Shown: in pieces, positions 11,860 through 23,998 of the stretch | How positions within the stretch are numbered: the stretch's first letter is position 1 | How the letters are laid out: each line of letters begins with the position of its first letter | DNA from: Liquidambar formosana | Taxonomy: Eukaryota > Streptophyta > Magnoliopsida > Saxifragales > Altingiaceae | DNA length: 64,000 nt | NCBI GenBank assembly: GCA_039720395.1 | Contig: CM077826.1 | Location: 35,120,790 to 35,184,789 of the forward strand | Direction of reading: 5' to 3' | Notes under the pieces: generated by a model | Seen by the model: only the letters and a program-made list of their open reading frames with translations | The model's database searches: none | What the model was told of the DNA's origin: nothing | Made by a program: the position numbers and the translations under genes

Positions 11860-12426
11860 CTTTGATGACTAACTAAGGAATACGAATACGCAACCCTATT
11901 GACGATGATCGTAGGGAGGACACCTTTTGGGATGTGTTGATGGAGACTCGATAGCAATCGCTTGGTGATATGAATCTCAATGGTGGCAATAGGCATCCAA
12001 TAGTTAACGGGAGACGTGCCAATAGATTCGTTCGAGGCTAACCTGCTAACCAAAACGCTTTCGAACGTCTTACTCATTATCACGCAAATAGCGAGGGTGA
12101 TTCAAAAGAGGAATTTGATGAGGGTTATATTTCAAATCAGTTGGCAAGGTGATTTCAATGGTGGTTACGTTACATATGGACTGATGAGACAACAAAGGAA
12201 GCTTGTTGATTACAAGCTGATGGTATATATTCTACAATTCAATGGATATTTTCATGTAAAAAATTTCATTGACTGGGTATCACATATAGAATGGTTATTT
12301 AAGATGACGAATGTCCAAGAAGAAAAGAAGGTGAAACTTGTTGTGTTCAAATTAAAAGGTGATGCTACGATTTGGTGGGATCAAGTGCAAAGGAATAGAC
12401 ATCAACAAGGTAAATCTTCTATTTAA
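11860..12426 (+). pseudogene. Retrotransposon gag remnant
   Basis: The stretch reading VKNFIDWVSHIEWLFKM, then KLVVFKLKGDATIWWDQV, is typical of the Retrotrans_gag family (Ty3/gypsy capsid). The rest of the frame is broken by stops. From 12430 to 13327 no pol domain can be seen, only decayed short frames. The gag type and the PBS suggest a gypsy element. Confidence 0.6.
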
Positions 12427-13420
12427 TTATGGATAAGAATGAAATGGATAATAATATCTAAATTTTATATTTCTTGTTTATAATCGTCTTAGTAATTATA
12501 TACGAGAATATACCGAGGGATCCTACATTCCTATAATCAAACACCAAAATAAGACACATATTTAAAAGTTGTAGATGTGGAATGCCAAATTGGAGTGAAG
12601 GTTGAATATTGTGAAAATAAAAATAATACTTAACCAATTGTTTGTGAATAACCTAAAGTTGTAAAAGAAGAGACTTTTGGAAAATGCATTGATTCTACAC
12701 CGAGAGCTTGTGATTTGGGTAGTGAAAATAATTTTTTATAAGAGTTCCATTCAAATTTTGAAGATCCAAAGCCAAAAGCTAACTTGGTTATTGAAGAAAA
12801 GGTTTCTTGTGAAGACACTGAAAGCACAATTTTATAATAATTAAGTCAATTACCATCGATTAATCTTCTCAAGTGGATGGGCACTCTTATCCACCCATAG
12901 GCAAGTCTATAGGTGAGTTCGTGACAGATGTCAAAGATGTAGTTAAGAATCTTGTGGTGGAAGAGAAATTAACGAAAGTAGATGAAGTACAACCATCGAT
13001 GAAAGAGTTTAATGAGCTTGTTAAATTTTCGAATGAGGTCACATAGCAAAATTCACGTTCATTTTCCATTAAGCAACGATGTATGATACATTAATTTTAT
13101 TGGGGTGTAAGAATTTAATTTTGTTTGTAATTCTTATTTAGTTGACCTTGTCAATAAATTGAAGTCTACAGTGAAGATTCTTTGAACTAGGAAAATTCAT
13201 GAAAAATAATTTTGGGAAGAGATTGAAACGATTGAAGTACTTGAAGTATTTGTTTATTTGGGAAGGTACGTAATTTTCAAGCTCATGCAACGAACTTGAG
13301 GGCAAGTTGTTTATAAGTGGAGGGGACTGATATAGTACAAGCTACCTCGATCAATCGCCTTCACGGGCATTGACCGATTGCCCGCTTCTCCATTGCAGAA
13401 TCACTTATTTTACTATTACT

Positions 13421-14072
13421 AATGATAGCACACGTGCGTTGCACGTGAATTTTTTTGTGAGAATTGGTTTTTTTTTTTCTTTCTTGAAATGAAAATAAAA
13501 ATAATTTATTTATAAAAAAATCATTAGTATTATATTATTTTAAATTTTGTTATAGTTTAGTCTTTGAATCATTAGCATTAACATATGAAGAATTAATAAA
13601 AATGTATGATGATCATCCATCAAAACTAAGCACAAAAAGTGTACATATATATGGAAAAAAAAAATCAAAATCAAAATAATTTATTTATAAAAAATCATTA
13701 GTATTATAGTATAGAAAATTTTGTTATAGTTTGGTCTTTGAATCATTAGCACTAACACCTGAAGAATCAATAAAAATGTATGATGATCATCCATCAAAAC
13801 TAAGCACAAAAAACATATATATATGTGAGTACGGTGCATGAAAGAATAAAAAAAATCATACAAGATCAACTCCATATACTTGGAAAAGAACAAGAAGTAA
13901 GGAAGGGTTTTTATTTGGTGTGTATAGTTTAAATTGATTTCAAACTCTATATTTATTTATTTATTTGCCGATTTTTCTAAACTTTGTTTGAGAGATTGTT
14001 CTATCAAGAAATGTGTCGAACAACAAAGCAAGAATATCTCTGTTTTTATTTTCTTGATAGGAAAACAACCAA

Positions 14073-14117
<45 letters not shown>

Positions 14118-15356
14118 TAAAAATAAAAAAATAAAAAAGATCAAATTAAATTTATTAAGTAGAAATATAATTTAAGTCTACAAGGAATTGGTCCCTTACA
14201 CAAATTGAGACATCTTCCAATGATACATACAAACCATCAACCTCCCTACTAAACTATCCCAAACCAAGATTTGTTGATGATCTTTGGATTCCCATTTTTT
14301 TTTTTTTTTTTTTTTTGCATGTGTATTTTTTTCCTAAATTTTGCTTATAATTTCAACTGATATATTCTTTTTGTTTTGTTTTGTTGTTTTGAATCATATG
14401 TTTATTTAGTGGTAGCAATGGAGAAGATTTCTATACCTTTTATTTTATTTTTTATTTTTACATTAAGTTGTTTTAGGGTTTAAAATTCAAATGGAAATAT
14501 TATATATATTATATTGTCAAAAACCAACTTAATGCTTTAAGAAGTACTTTTATATAGGGCTTAATCTATCCTGTAAGAACATGAAAAAAAAAAAAAAAAA
14601 TAATCTTTCATTTTAATCCTTGTACATTATAACTTGCTAAAATTGGTGTAATCCTTATTTATCAAATCTAATGCTATGTAGATTCAGAGGCAAAGAGAAT
14701 ATATATGGGAGTTTATAATAGAATTGGAGATACTTATGAAGTGCATCCAATCCCCCAAAAACAAATAAATAAATTATCAAAATGATGCCATCACGGATTG
14801 ATCACACCAAGTCCCCTGTTGCTAGACAAACCACTTTTATTCAATCTAATGATATTCCACATCATAGCTCACTCACCTCATTAACGTGCTGTTTCTTAGT
14901 TAGTAACCCACGAAAACTACGAATCATTGCTGTTGCTACCCTCATCAATCCCCAATGCACTTGTTGTACCACTTCTACTACAGTACTACCCTTCTTTGGC
15001 GTAACTACTATTGCTAGTTAGGGTTCGACAGGCTTCTATTATATTGGTTAGCGTAACTTCTACGGCTAGGGTTTGACAGGCATCTATTATATCAGTTTTG
15101 TGGAGAAGGGTAAAAAAGCCTAGAATTATAGGTTTCATTAGAATTCTTATTAAGGTATGTGTTTTATATTGCTATATTTCCTATATATGCAGAAGGGTAG
15201 TTGTATAGTTTCCTTAGAATTCTTATTAAGGTATGTGTTTTATATTGCTATATTTCCTATATATGTAGAAGGGTAGTTGTGTATTTAAAAATTAAAATAA
15301 GGGTATATTAGTCAATCGAAAGTTTTTCTCACATTCATCTTTTTATAGGTAGTATA
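13421..15356. mobile_element. Unclassified insertion in the 3' LTR, possibly Helitron-like
   Basis: The LTR is interrupted inside its ATT-rich stretch by about 1.9 kb. The left edge carries TAATGATAGCACACGTGCG followed by TTGCACGTG, a short palindrome-like start seen in some plant Helitron-type repeats; the right edge reads CTTTTTATAGGTAGTATATA. No coding domain is visible. Inside are a tandem duplication of about 180 bp (about 13495-13830), tandem copies near 15013-15100 and of about 80 bp (15130-15285), an (AAT)n run and poly(T). The class is uncertain because the ends do not clearly match TC...CTRR. Confidence 0.4.
14073..14114. repeat. (AAT)n microsatellite
   Basis: A run of ATA/AAT trinucleotides. 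Frames across it encode only poly-Asn or poly-Ile and are not genes. Confidence 0.9.
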
Positions 15357-15778
15357 TATATATTATTGTTATTATTATTATTAGTATTATTAGTATTATT
15401 ATTTATTTCCTTGTTTTACTATGATTCGTTTATTTCTTATTTTCATGTTTTCCTATAATTAATAGAATTTAATTATTTCCTAATTTCAGTTTGTTTCTTA
15501 TTTTTTAGTAATAAATCTATAAAAAGGCTTGTAGCCCTATGGGAAATAACAATTAATTTGATTAATGATATTGTTTGAGAGTTTTTCTTTGTGGTTTGTG
15601 TTTCATCCCGTAGATTCGAGTGTTTCTTCTCGTGGATTTGAGAATCCTAAACTATTGACGTTAATCGTAATCACATCATCTAGCCTAAGTATGAGAAAAC
15701 ATGAAGTGAGCAAGTTAGTATTTTTGTGACATATGTATTAATTCTAACAAATAACAATGTTATAGAGACCACTGATCA

Positions 15779-15817
<39 letters not shown>

Positions 15818-16120
15818 CAATGTTACCTACTAGTTTTGATCTTTAATTTCTTTTACAATAATAAATACATATAACCACCTGTTTAGAAAGGAAAAAAAAG
15901 GAGAATTACAAATTGGTTTGGCTATGGGCAAATAATGACATATCAATATAAATGATTGTTAACTTTGTAATAGATAACTATTAACTTAATTAAAAATATC
16001 ACTAAATTGAATTGATATGTAATTATTTGCACGTAGTCAAACCAATCTATAATCCCCCCCCCCCCCCCCCCCCAAAAAAAAAAAATACCAAAAACATACA
16101 AACAAACTACTAGAAACCAT

Positions 16121-16240
16121 GTGGTTGGATCTCACTTAATATAAGTCAACTTAACTCATAGTTAAAAATACCTTATAACGGTTGGATCTCACTTAGTATA
16201 AGTCAACTTAACTCAAAGTTAAAAATACCTTATAACAACT
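16121..16240. repeat. Two tandem copies of a roughly 58-bp repeat next to a MITE-like end
   Basis: GGTTGGATCTCACTTA begins each copy and CCTTATAAC ends each; the copies differ at a few bases. The following CTCCAAGGGGTTAGCTATCC resembles the ends of plant MITEs, and a partly complementary GGATAGCTAAC occurs near 16490. Confidence 0.6.
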
Positions 16241-18839
16241 CCAAGGGGTTAGCTATCCAACCCCTTGACTATTTTAACTAACCAAACTTCATTTTTCTTT
16301 CTCCAAGAGGCTATTTATTTTGGCTAACTACATTTAACTAGCGAAACATTTTTAGTAAAAAAGTGATCCCTTTCTTTATGCACCATTCCTTCTTTCTCTC
16401 TCTCCACCAAATGATTAAAAGAATAAATATTATTAACCAAAAAAAAATTGAAGTAACTAAAGAATTAAATACCATTGGACTACTCACTTGGATAGCTAAC
16501 TAACCTCTCTTCTTCTTCTTCTTCTTTTGTTTTTTTTTTTTTTTTTTTTTTTGGGAAATATCCAAAACCTCCCTTAAAAATAAATTCATATCCAAAATCC
16601 CCATTAAATATTTTTCCTATCCATCTAATCCAAAAAAAGAAAAAAAAAAAAATCACATCCATTAACTCCTACTAGTTAACCTTTTGTTTACTGTTGTTAA
16701 AAAAAAAAGTGATTCGATTGCAATACCCTTCTTTGACATTAATATATTTAATGAAAAGTCGTTGGTGCATGCCTTTGTCACTAGAGTAAGAAAAGAACCA
16801 TCCTCATGTCTTTTGCAATTGACACAACAAGAGAAGCAACCTTGACCCATCATGTAGATGGTGGCATGGAGAGAAAGAAAGTGTGTGTGTTTATTGCACA
16901 AGGGGGGAAAGAGGAAGAAAGAGAGGGAGTGGGGGAGCAGGTTTGCACATTTGGGAAAATGGGTTTTCTAGTCGAATCACTCTTTTTTTTTTTTTTATTT
17001 TTTAACCGCAATAAAATAAAAGTTAACTAATTGGAATTAATAGCTATGATTCTTTTTTATTTGGATTAAAGGGATAGAAAAAATATTTAATGGAGTTTTT
17101 GGATGTGAATTTATTTTTAAGGGAGGTTTTGGATATTGCCCCCGCCCTTTTTTTTTTTGTCTTATAAAAAAAAAATGTCATTTTGGTAACTAACAGTAGT
17201 TGAAAAATAACTAGTACCCTTGGAAATGCTCTTAAATTAGTCATGTCACTCTTGGGAAGGTTATGGCTTTTGCAAATCATTGTCGAAAGCTATATCACAA
17301 ATAACAATAATGACGAACCATAAATTGCAAAATAGGTACAGAGACGACTGTCGACTCCCTTAATATTTATGACGAATTTTATTTTTTGAAAACTTTTTGA
17401 TATTTTGTGACAACTTTTTGATATTTTGGAACGACATTTGGTCGTCACTAAAAAAATGTTTGTAATGACTTTATAGTGTCTTCACGATGTCATTTGCGAC
17501 GAGACTTTTTTGCAATAACCTTGCAACAAGCAAATAATTATAGCAACAACTTTTTCATCATTTGTATGACTTTTGCCTGTCGCGAAATGTGTATCTTCTT
17601 ATAGTCATATACTATCGTAAAATGTGAATTTAGTAAATCATTCAATTGAAATGTCAAAATTTCAATTGATGGTGTTATGGAGCATTATAATAAGCTTAAA
17701 ATTACATTATTTTATTTCGAAGATAGTACTAAATGTTTGACACAATAAATGGCCAGGTGATTAATACAAGTTTTATCATAAACATATTTGTATCTTGTAA
17801 GTAATAGGCTTTTAAAAATAAAAAAATTGAAAAACAAGTTAATTACATAAGATGCCCTTAATAACAAAAAATAAATTGTCCCTATAAACAAATAAGGGCA
17901 AATTATAATGTTTTAAATAAAAAAATATGGGTTACTGCTAATAAGAATACTAGATGTGGGCTGAGGCATTGAGGAATCTTTTAATGAAATTATTACTAAA
18001 ACCATTCTTTTAAATGGTATTATTGCTAATTTTCCCAAAAAACAAACAAAAAAAAAAAAAAAAAAAAAAACTATATCAGCATGCATTTGTTGAGGTATCT
18101 CATAGTGATTGATTATTTTTAGGTGACTAATTATTTTTATGTGGCTTTAATTTTTTCAAGAAAATTTTGAGTCATTGAGGTTCATTGCTACTTAACAAGA
18201 GAAGTCATATAACGATCTTCAAGCTTATGGACAGGTATATGCTTTTGTGAGATATAAATTGTTGTATTTTGCTCCATATGAAGTTTATAATGTAAACATG
18301 GTTGAGTGTTAGGATATTTGTGGACAAAAAACCCTTGAGTTTATATAAGTCACAATCAAGATAATATTGTAATGATAAGTGTCATGAAGATCACGAAAGA
18401 GAGAAAGAGTTTTAGGTCGAAATATGAGAGGAGATAAAGGTCGAGGTGAGAAAGGGGATAAAGGCAGAGGTGCATGCTCAAATACCATCACTCATAGAGG
18501 ATGTTTTGGGTTCTTTAAGCATTGCTCCGACACAACATTTGCAGCTTTTAACCGATATATTTGACTATTTCATATTCACTATATATAATTGTTTTACTTT
18601 CAAATTTTCATAGTAAGCTTTTCTAAAAGACTTGTTAACACCCCTTTCGAGTTACCTTCTATGAGAATGTGTTCACAACATGATGCATAGTTGGAGATTA
18701 TCATTGCATTATCTAAATGTAATGATAATAAAAAGAGGAATTCTCTTGCGTGAAGACATTAGTGATAAAGTAGAAGTATGAGCACATGCATAGTTTGATG
18801 AGTCCAAGAAACCTAGCATAATTTTGATGGTGTTGGGAG

Positions 18840-18840
<1 letters not shown>

Positions 18841-18878
<38 letters not shown>
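18841..18878. repeat. (TA)19 microsatellite
   Basis: A pure alternating TA run of 38 bases. Confidence 0.95.
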
Positions 18879-18881
<3 letters not shown>

Positions 18882-20439
18882 TACCTATAAAAGTCTGTAG
18901 TCTTAAAAAAAGCTTTTAATTGACAATTACACCTTTATTGTAAATTTTAAATATTTATTTGCTATTGATATTTAATTAATTAAGAATGTTTATTTTCAAG
19001 CAAAAAAGGATGGGAAAAAAAAAAAGAAAAAGAAAATAATGACGTCCACTTCATGAATTCTACACAACGTCCACTATAGATGTCTCATAACCAACTTCTT
19101 ATTCCTACTATGACTCTTAGCTATGGAAGCCTCGTTTGGTACATTGGATATAGGGTTTGGATAGGATAAGTCTATCCTGGGATTTTTATATTCCATGTTT
19201 GGTAACCTTATTTAGGGATGAGATAAGCTATCTTGGGATTTTTATATCCTCCACCTAGAGGATATAATAAACCTTTGGTTAGGATGGTATTATTTTCTCC
19301 TAGGATTAGATATTCCAACTTAAAGCATCAGGGATATAAACATTGGGTTTTTTCCCTAAATCTACTTGATCATTCGTGATGAATCCACACAAATGGAAGC
19401 TAGGGCTTCCACAACGATCGTCTTCAACAGTGATCTCCTTCTCTATTCGTCGTTGAAGCAGATCATTCTTCTTCTTCCATTTGCACAAAAATCGTTCATC
19501 ATCTACAGCAATCGTTCTTCTACAACAATCGTTCATCGTTTACAACAATCGTTCTTTTACAACAATCGTTCATCTTCAAAAGAAGATCGTTCATCTTCTT
19601 CCATTTGCATATAGAATTGTGTTCTTCTTTCACAGCGATCGGTCGATCAATTCACACAAACATTAGTGTTCATCTTCAAAAGTCAGGTTTGTTTCCATCT
19701 TGATCTCGTTCTCCATTTTCTTCTTCTTTTTTTATGAATTTTTTTTATATTTTATATTTTATATTTTTATATTTTTATGTTGAGACCGTTTTCTTCTTCC
19801 ATAGACGCAGAAATCGTCTTCCAAAGAGGCAGAGCAATCTCTCCCCTTTCTATTTATGTTTCGTGTTGTTTTTTTTTTTTTTTTTTTTTTTCGTGATGAA
19901 TCATCTAAGTAATCTATTTACATAAATTCTTTCTACTTTTCTGAAGATAGATTTTATAGTATAGAGGATTGGAGGATTACATGTTCTAGAAAATATCAAA
20001 ATAATTATAACCTGCTTTAATGTATAGACAGAGATATGCAAGGAATCTTATCAATAAGATTTGGAAGATATACAGGAGAAACTTGGCTTTCATATTTTGT
20101 TTTCTGTGTGTGTCTCTATAAGTTTGCTGTCATCTCCTTTAATTTTTTTTTATGTAATACTGCTTCTTGTTAATTTGTCTACTTTTTTTAGTTGTTTACC
20201 CAAAATTTTAATATCTTATCTGCCACCCATATTATTATTGTCATGTACTTCATGGTCCAACTTTCTTGACTCTACTAAAATTATGTATCATTATTAAGTC
20301 TTGCAAGTGAGCGAAGATTTTAATTGGAGGCTATGTGGTTAGAGATTGGAGGTTAGTTCCACTTTTGTGGAAGACTGATCATGTAGCTAAAAGAATTATT
20401 TAGCTGAAAAAATGATTCAGCAAGTTTATATCTATTATT

Positions 20440-20819
20440 TCTATTTAGGAGTACAAATCCTTTACAACTTATACATATGGACTTATTTGGATCTATTGCT
20501 ATTGCAAGCCTTGGAGGAAAGCACTATGCATTTGTAATTGTTGATGACTATTTTAGATATACATAGGTATTCTTCCTTGCACATAAAGATGAGACTCATG
20601 CTACATTTATAACATATTGTAGAAGAGTCCAAAATGAGAAAAGCTATACCATTACATATTTTAGGAGTGATAGGAGGAGTGAATTTGTCAATAAGGATAT
20701 TGAATATTATTGTGATGAGAATGGCTTTGGTTACAATTTCTCCACTCCTAGAACTCCTCAACAAAATGGTGTGTTTGAAAGAAAGAATAGAACACTTGAA
20801 GAAATGTCTAGAACCATGT
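20440..20819 (+). pseudogene. Ty1/copia integrase fragment
   Basis: The frame reads HMDLFGS, then GGKHYAFVIVDDYFRYT, FRSDRRSEF, and TPQQNGVFERKNRTLEE, which are the catalytic-core blocks of a copia integrase. It has an in-frame stop (after FRYT) and is cut at 20820 by the LTR of another copia element. It is the oldest visible layer of the nest. No LTR of its own was found in the window. Confidence 0.75.
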
Positions 20820-22266
20820 TGTTGTCCCAAATATATAACCCTAGAAGGGGGTGAATAGGGCTATTGGTCAAATTAAAACTTAATTGGAAACTTAAAAACA
20901 AGTAATTGCAAGCAACAATATATGCAAAAACAAATAATTATAAGGAGATTAAGAGGAAGAGAATGCAAACGAAGTTAACGAGGTTCGGCTTCCCATCTAC
21001 GTCCTCGCCTCAAGAGCTTGCTTGAGGATTCACCAATCCACTATACTTTCCTTCAAGGTGGAGCAGCAAACCTTTACAACACTAAGTGTTCTTCACCAAC
21101 ACTTGTTCAAAAACACTCTTCAAGTTCTTACAAATTAGGGTTTCTCTCAACCTTTGGATACAAGATGAATTGAGTATTTTTTGTGCTCAAGAAACTCTCT
21201 AAAAAAAGTGGATACACACAGAGATTTAAAGCTCACACAACTATTGATTGAATCTCAATAAATGCTCATAAGTGAAATTAGGGCTTGTAAATAAATGATC
21301 TTATTTGTAGCTCAATGAATGCCCATTAATGAGTTTAACTCATGTGTATGTAGCCTAAGGGGTCCAAGTGACCGTTCTATAGCAATAAATGCTGGGAAAG
21401 ATGGTTTGGTGGGCATTTAATGCTCAAGAGACCGTTTGAAAAACTAGCCGTTATGAGTTAGTCTCGAGATATTCAAACGTTTAAAATTGATTTAAGACGT
21501 CTAATTCTATTTAAGATGCCTGATTAAGGCGTCTTAAAAAAATCAAAGGATTGTGTTCTATAGAGATTTTTCATGGTCACTGTTCACGAGGACTCAGACG
21601 TCTTAAACCTCTTTAAGACATCTTATTCTCACGTCTTTAAAAGTCATAGAAGATGCAATTTGAGGGACTTTTCATTTCAGATGTCTTAAACAACTTTCAG
21701 ACGTCTTAAAGTTTGATTCAGATGTCTGATTTAGAAGTCTTAATAAACCAGAGAAGGTGTATTTTTTGGTCCTAATTCTTTAGACGTCTTAAGCCTATTT
21801 CAGACGTCTTAAACAATGTTTCAAATGTCTTAATCATATTTTAGATGTCTTAAATACCTTTAAGACATCTTAAAGCTCTGCAGTAGAAATTGAATATAAA
21901 GAGCTTAAGACCTTATTTTAAAGGGGCTCACTTCTTTGAGTTAAAAGACTCTAAACATGATTGAATTGATTCATTTTAGGTGTTAATAAGTTAATGCATG
22001 AACCTAAAGCCCTTAATTCATGAATGACCATTTAAGTGAGATCAATCTTACATAAAATCCTATGTAACTTCACTTTTCCTTCTTTTTAGCTTTGATGTCA
22101 ATTCTTTTTGATGTATGTGCTTGCACTATGCCTTTCTTGAGTTATGTGATTTACTGTAGATTGAATTTTACCTGTCTTATGCTTAATTTGAAATCATTAG
22201 GCCTTAAGACTGTCTTATGCATTGTTATCATCAAAATTAATGGTATTAAAAGCATTTGGGTCAACA
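20820..22266 (-). mobile_element. Copia 3' LTR with minus-strand polarity
   Basis: The LTR runs from TGTTGTCCC to GGGTCAACA (1447 bp), and the next bases on the plus strand, ATCTCCCCTTTTTTGATG, are the complement of a polypurine tract. This makes it a 3' LTR of an element reading leftward whose body lies to the right. The AACCCTAGAAGGGGGTGAATA start is common in plant copia LTRs of large elements. It inserted into the integrase relic at 20819/20820. A motif array occupies its middle. Confidence 0.75.
21492..21875. repeat. About 15 degenerate copies of AGACGTCTTAA inside the LTR
   Basis: Copies of AGACGTCTTAA or near variants (AGATGTCTTAA, AGACATCTTAA) recur at irregular spacing of 14-60 bp, for example near 21595, 21697, 21781, 21800 and 21841. 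The core GACGTC is palindromic. Variants differ mainly by C-to-T or G-to-A. Confidence 0.8.
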
Positions 22267-22545
22267 ATCTCCCCTTTTTTGATGATGACAATCCATAGAT
22301 GTCTTAGGGAGGAAATTAATCAATTTAAATATGGCATACATAGCATTTTTCTCCCCCTATCGATGTGCATAAGATAAGAAATGACATATGGAATAATTTT
22401 GACAAATATAGAGATTTCAAATTTGAAATAAACTGATATATCATAAAGGTTTAAAAGTTCAACATAACAAACAATTATCCATTACAAACAATTAACCATA
22501 AAATTCTTAACATAAGAACTATCCATAACAAACAACTACCCAATA
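22267..22545 (-). other. Internal 3' end of the minus-strand copia element
   Basis: It starts with the polypurine tract (plus-strand complement at 22267-22280) and a second C-rich stretch TTTTTCTCCCCCTATCG near 22350. Only noncoding sequence remains before another LTR begins at 22546. Confidence 0.6.
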
Positions 22546-23998
22546 TGTTAGGATTATGCCCTAGAGCCAATCATAGGGATGATTGTTTACGGATTAGGAA
22601 CAATCAATTGATTTCATTTATGCATGTCATATTTATTATTGATTTAATAAAAGGGCTTATTCTATTATGTTTATATGCATTATTTATATTTACATGATAT
22701 GTCCATGGAGTTAGAGTTGAGAATATGGAATTACAAAATGTTGTAATTTTGAGACTATAAATATATCTCTGTACTAAACTCTTAAATCATTCCTAGTTGA
22801 AGGTTCACTATGATGGACAGTAATGAACCATAGGACTAGCACTTGTTAGGTTGACTTTATAGGAGGATAGCTAGTCTCAAGTTATTTGTGTGTAGACACT
22901 ACAACCAACAAGTGGGTGCCTATTATAAGAATAGGTACACTGAATGTGACCAAAGATATGAGATAAACTGAATGGAGTTTTAACCTGCTTGTCAATCAGT
23001 TTCTCATTGTTATAGTGGTACAAGTAATCCTTAGACCTAAGACACCATGGTTACCTTATACATGTAGCTTTAGAAGTTTGATAACACCAAGTGCAGATCC
23101 TTATAGGGGTCTGTAAGGGTGTTCATTGGCCCTATTTCTATGTGTGTAAAGGCATGTGAGTGATCAACAAGGAATCCATCACTCTCAGGAAAAAGAAAGT
23201 GAATGTCTCATATAGCATTCATTGAATATAACTCATTAAATCCATGGGCCCATGGTAGAATCAATATGGAAAGGAGTTTCCATAAGTTCATCATTGAGTT
23301 GATATTAATGAATGATTATAAAGTAATTGAACTAGGGACTTGACAGACTTCCATGTCCTATTGGTCAATTGGAGACATTATGTTGATAGAAGGATGTAAT
23401 TGTAACCTATAAACTATAACAGAAGGGTTCTTTGTAAATGACTATTCACCTCATTAAGGACCACACCATGAGCCATATGCTAGGTGTTACTCATGGTTAG
23501 TAGAAGCCTTAATTGATACAAATGAGTTATAATCAATTAGGGAATTGAAAGGAGTTTCAATTAGACCCTCTAATGGAAAGAGTTCCATTGTGCACACCTC
23601 GTGCTATCCCTACTACTTAATGATGTGAACCTAATGGGTCACACACTGATCATGCTAAGAGAGCTTGAATGTCTATGAGAGAAAGGGCATAAGTGAATAA
23701 AAGAATTGTTCATAAGGGGCAAGGTTGTATAAGATACAAATTAGAGGGGTTATTGTGCAATTAAGAGTAATTACACAAAATCCTCTAGGGTTTGGAGACC
23801 CCCCCTTGGCCGGCCTTAGTTGGAGGCTATTTAAAGCCTTTTATGATGTGATAACATCATCACTTGAAGCATTCTTGGAGGCTCCCAAGTGCTGGCTGAA
23901 AATTTCAGCTCTCTTCTCTCTCTCTCTTCTCTTCTCCTACTCTAACATCAACAAGGAAAAGAAGGAAAGGACTTCAAGTTCAAGCTAGGTGTGGATAC
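22546..23998 (+). mobile_element. Copia LTR of the element-E family, cut at its 3' part by gypsy element B
   Basis: From TGTTAGGATTATGCCCTAG it follows the same course as the LTRs at 34625, 38281, 44645 and 61595 for 1453 bases and stops at GTGTGGATAC. The complete copies continue for about 200 more bases. The TATA position is altered here (CTATTTAAAG). The break coincides with the edge of a gypsy LTR. Confidence 0.85.

Larger units (their letters stand above)
11433..15685 (+). mobile_element. Degraded LTR retrotransposon with gag remnant, no pol
   Basis: The 5' LTR (about 11433-11828) lacks its first 15-20 bases where it meets plastid DNA. TTGGTATCAAAGC (11833-11845) is a primer-binding site close to tRNA-Met. 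A gag remnant follows. AAGTGGAGGGGAC just before 13328 is the polypurine tract. The 3' LTR starts TGATATAGTACAAGC at 13328, is broken near 13420 by a foreign insertion, and resumes at about 15357-15685, where it matches the 5' LTR (TTGTAGCCCTATGGG and the following TCTCGTGGATTTGAG). Only about 1.5 kb lies between the LTRs, so pol is gone. Confidence 0.7.
15686..20400. other. AT-rich intergenic block of repeat scraps and simple sequence
   Basis: No gene is seen. It includes a 36-base poly(A) (15780-15815), a 20-base poly(C) followed by poly(A) (16054-16085), poly(T) near 16530-16552 and 19869-19890, and a (TA)19 run (18841-18878). Between about 17340 and 17560 there are words of the GACGACATTTGGTCGTC kind found in CACTA-type or MITE DNA. 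From 19134 to 19330 a GTTTGGTA...GGGATGAGATAA pattern recurs, as in some plant MITEs, and 19490-19590 repeats ACAATCGTTCATC. None could be bounded. Confidence 0.5.

Noticed and set aside
13934..14175. Poly-Ile / poly-Asn frames
   Set aside because: Translation of an (AAT)n microsatellite.
16054..16085. Poly(C)-poly(A) run as a functional element
   Set aside because: Homopolymer runs of this kind are error-prone in assembly; nothing around them supports a role.
19366..19666. Ser/Arg-rich open frames (SSTTIVHRLQQ and similar)
   Set aside because: Generated by degenerate ACAATCGTTCATC repeats; frames on both strands are open for the same reason.
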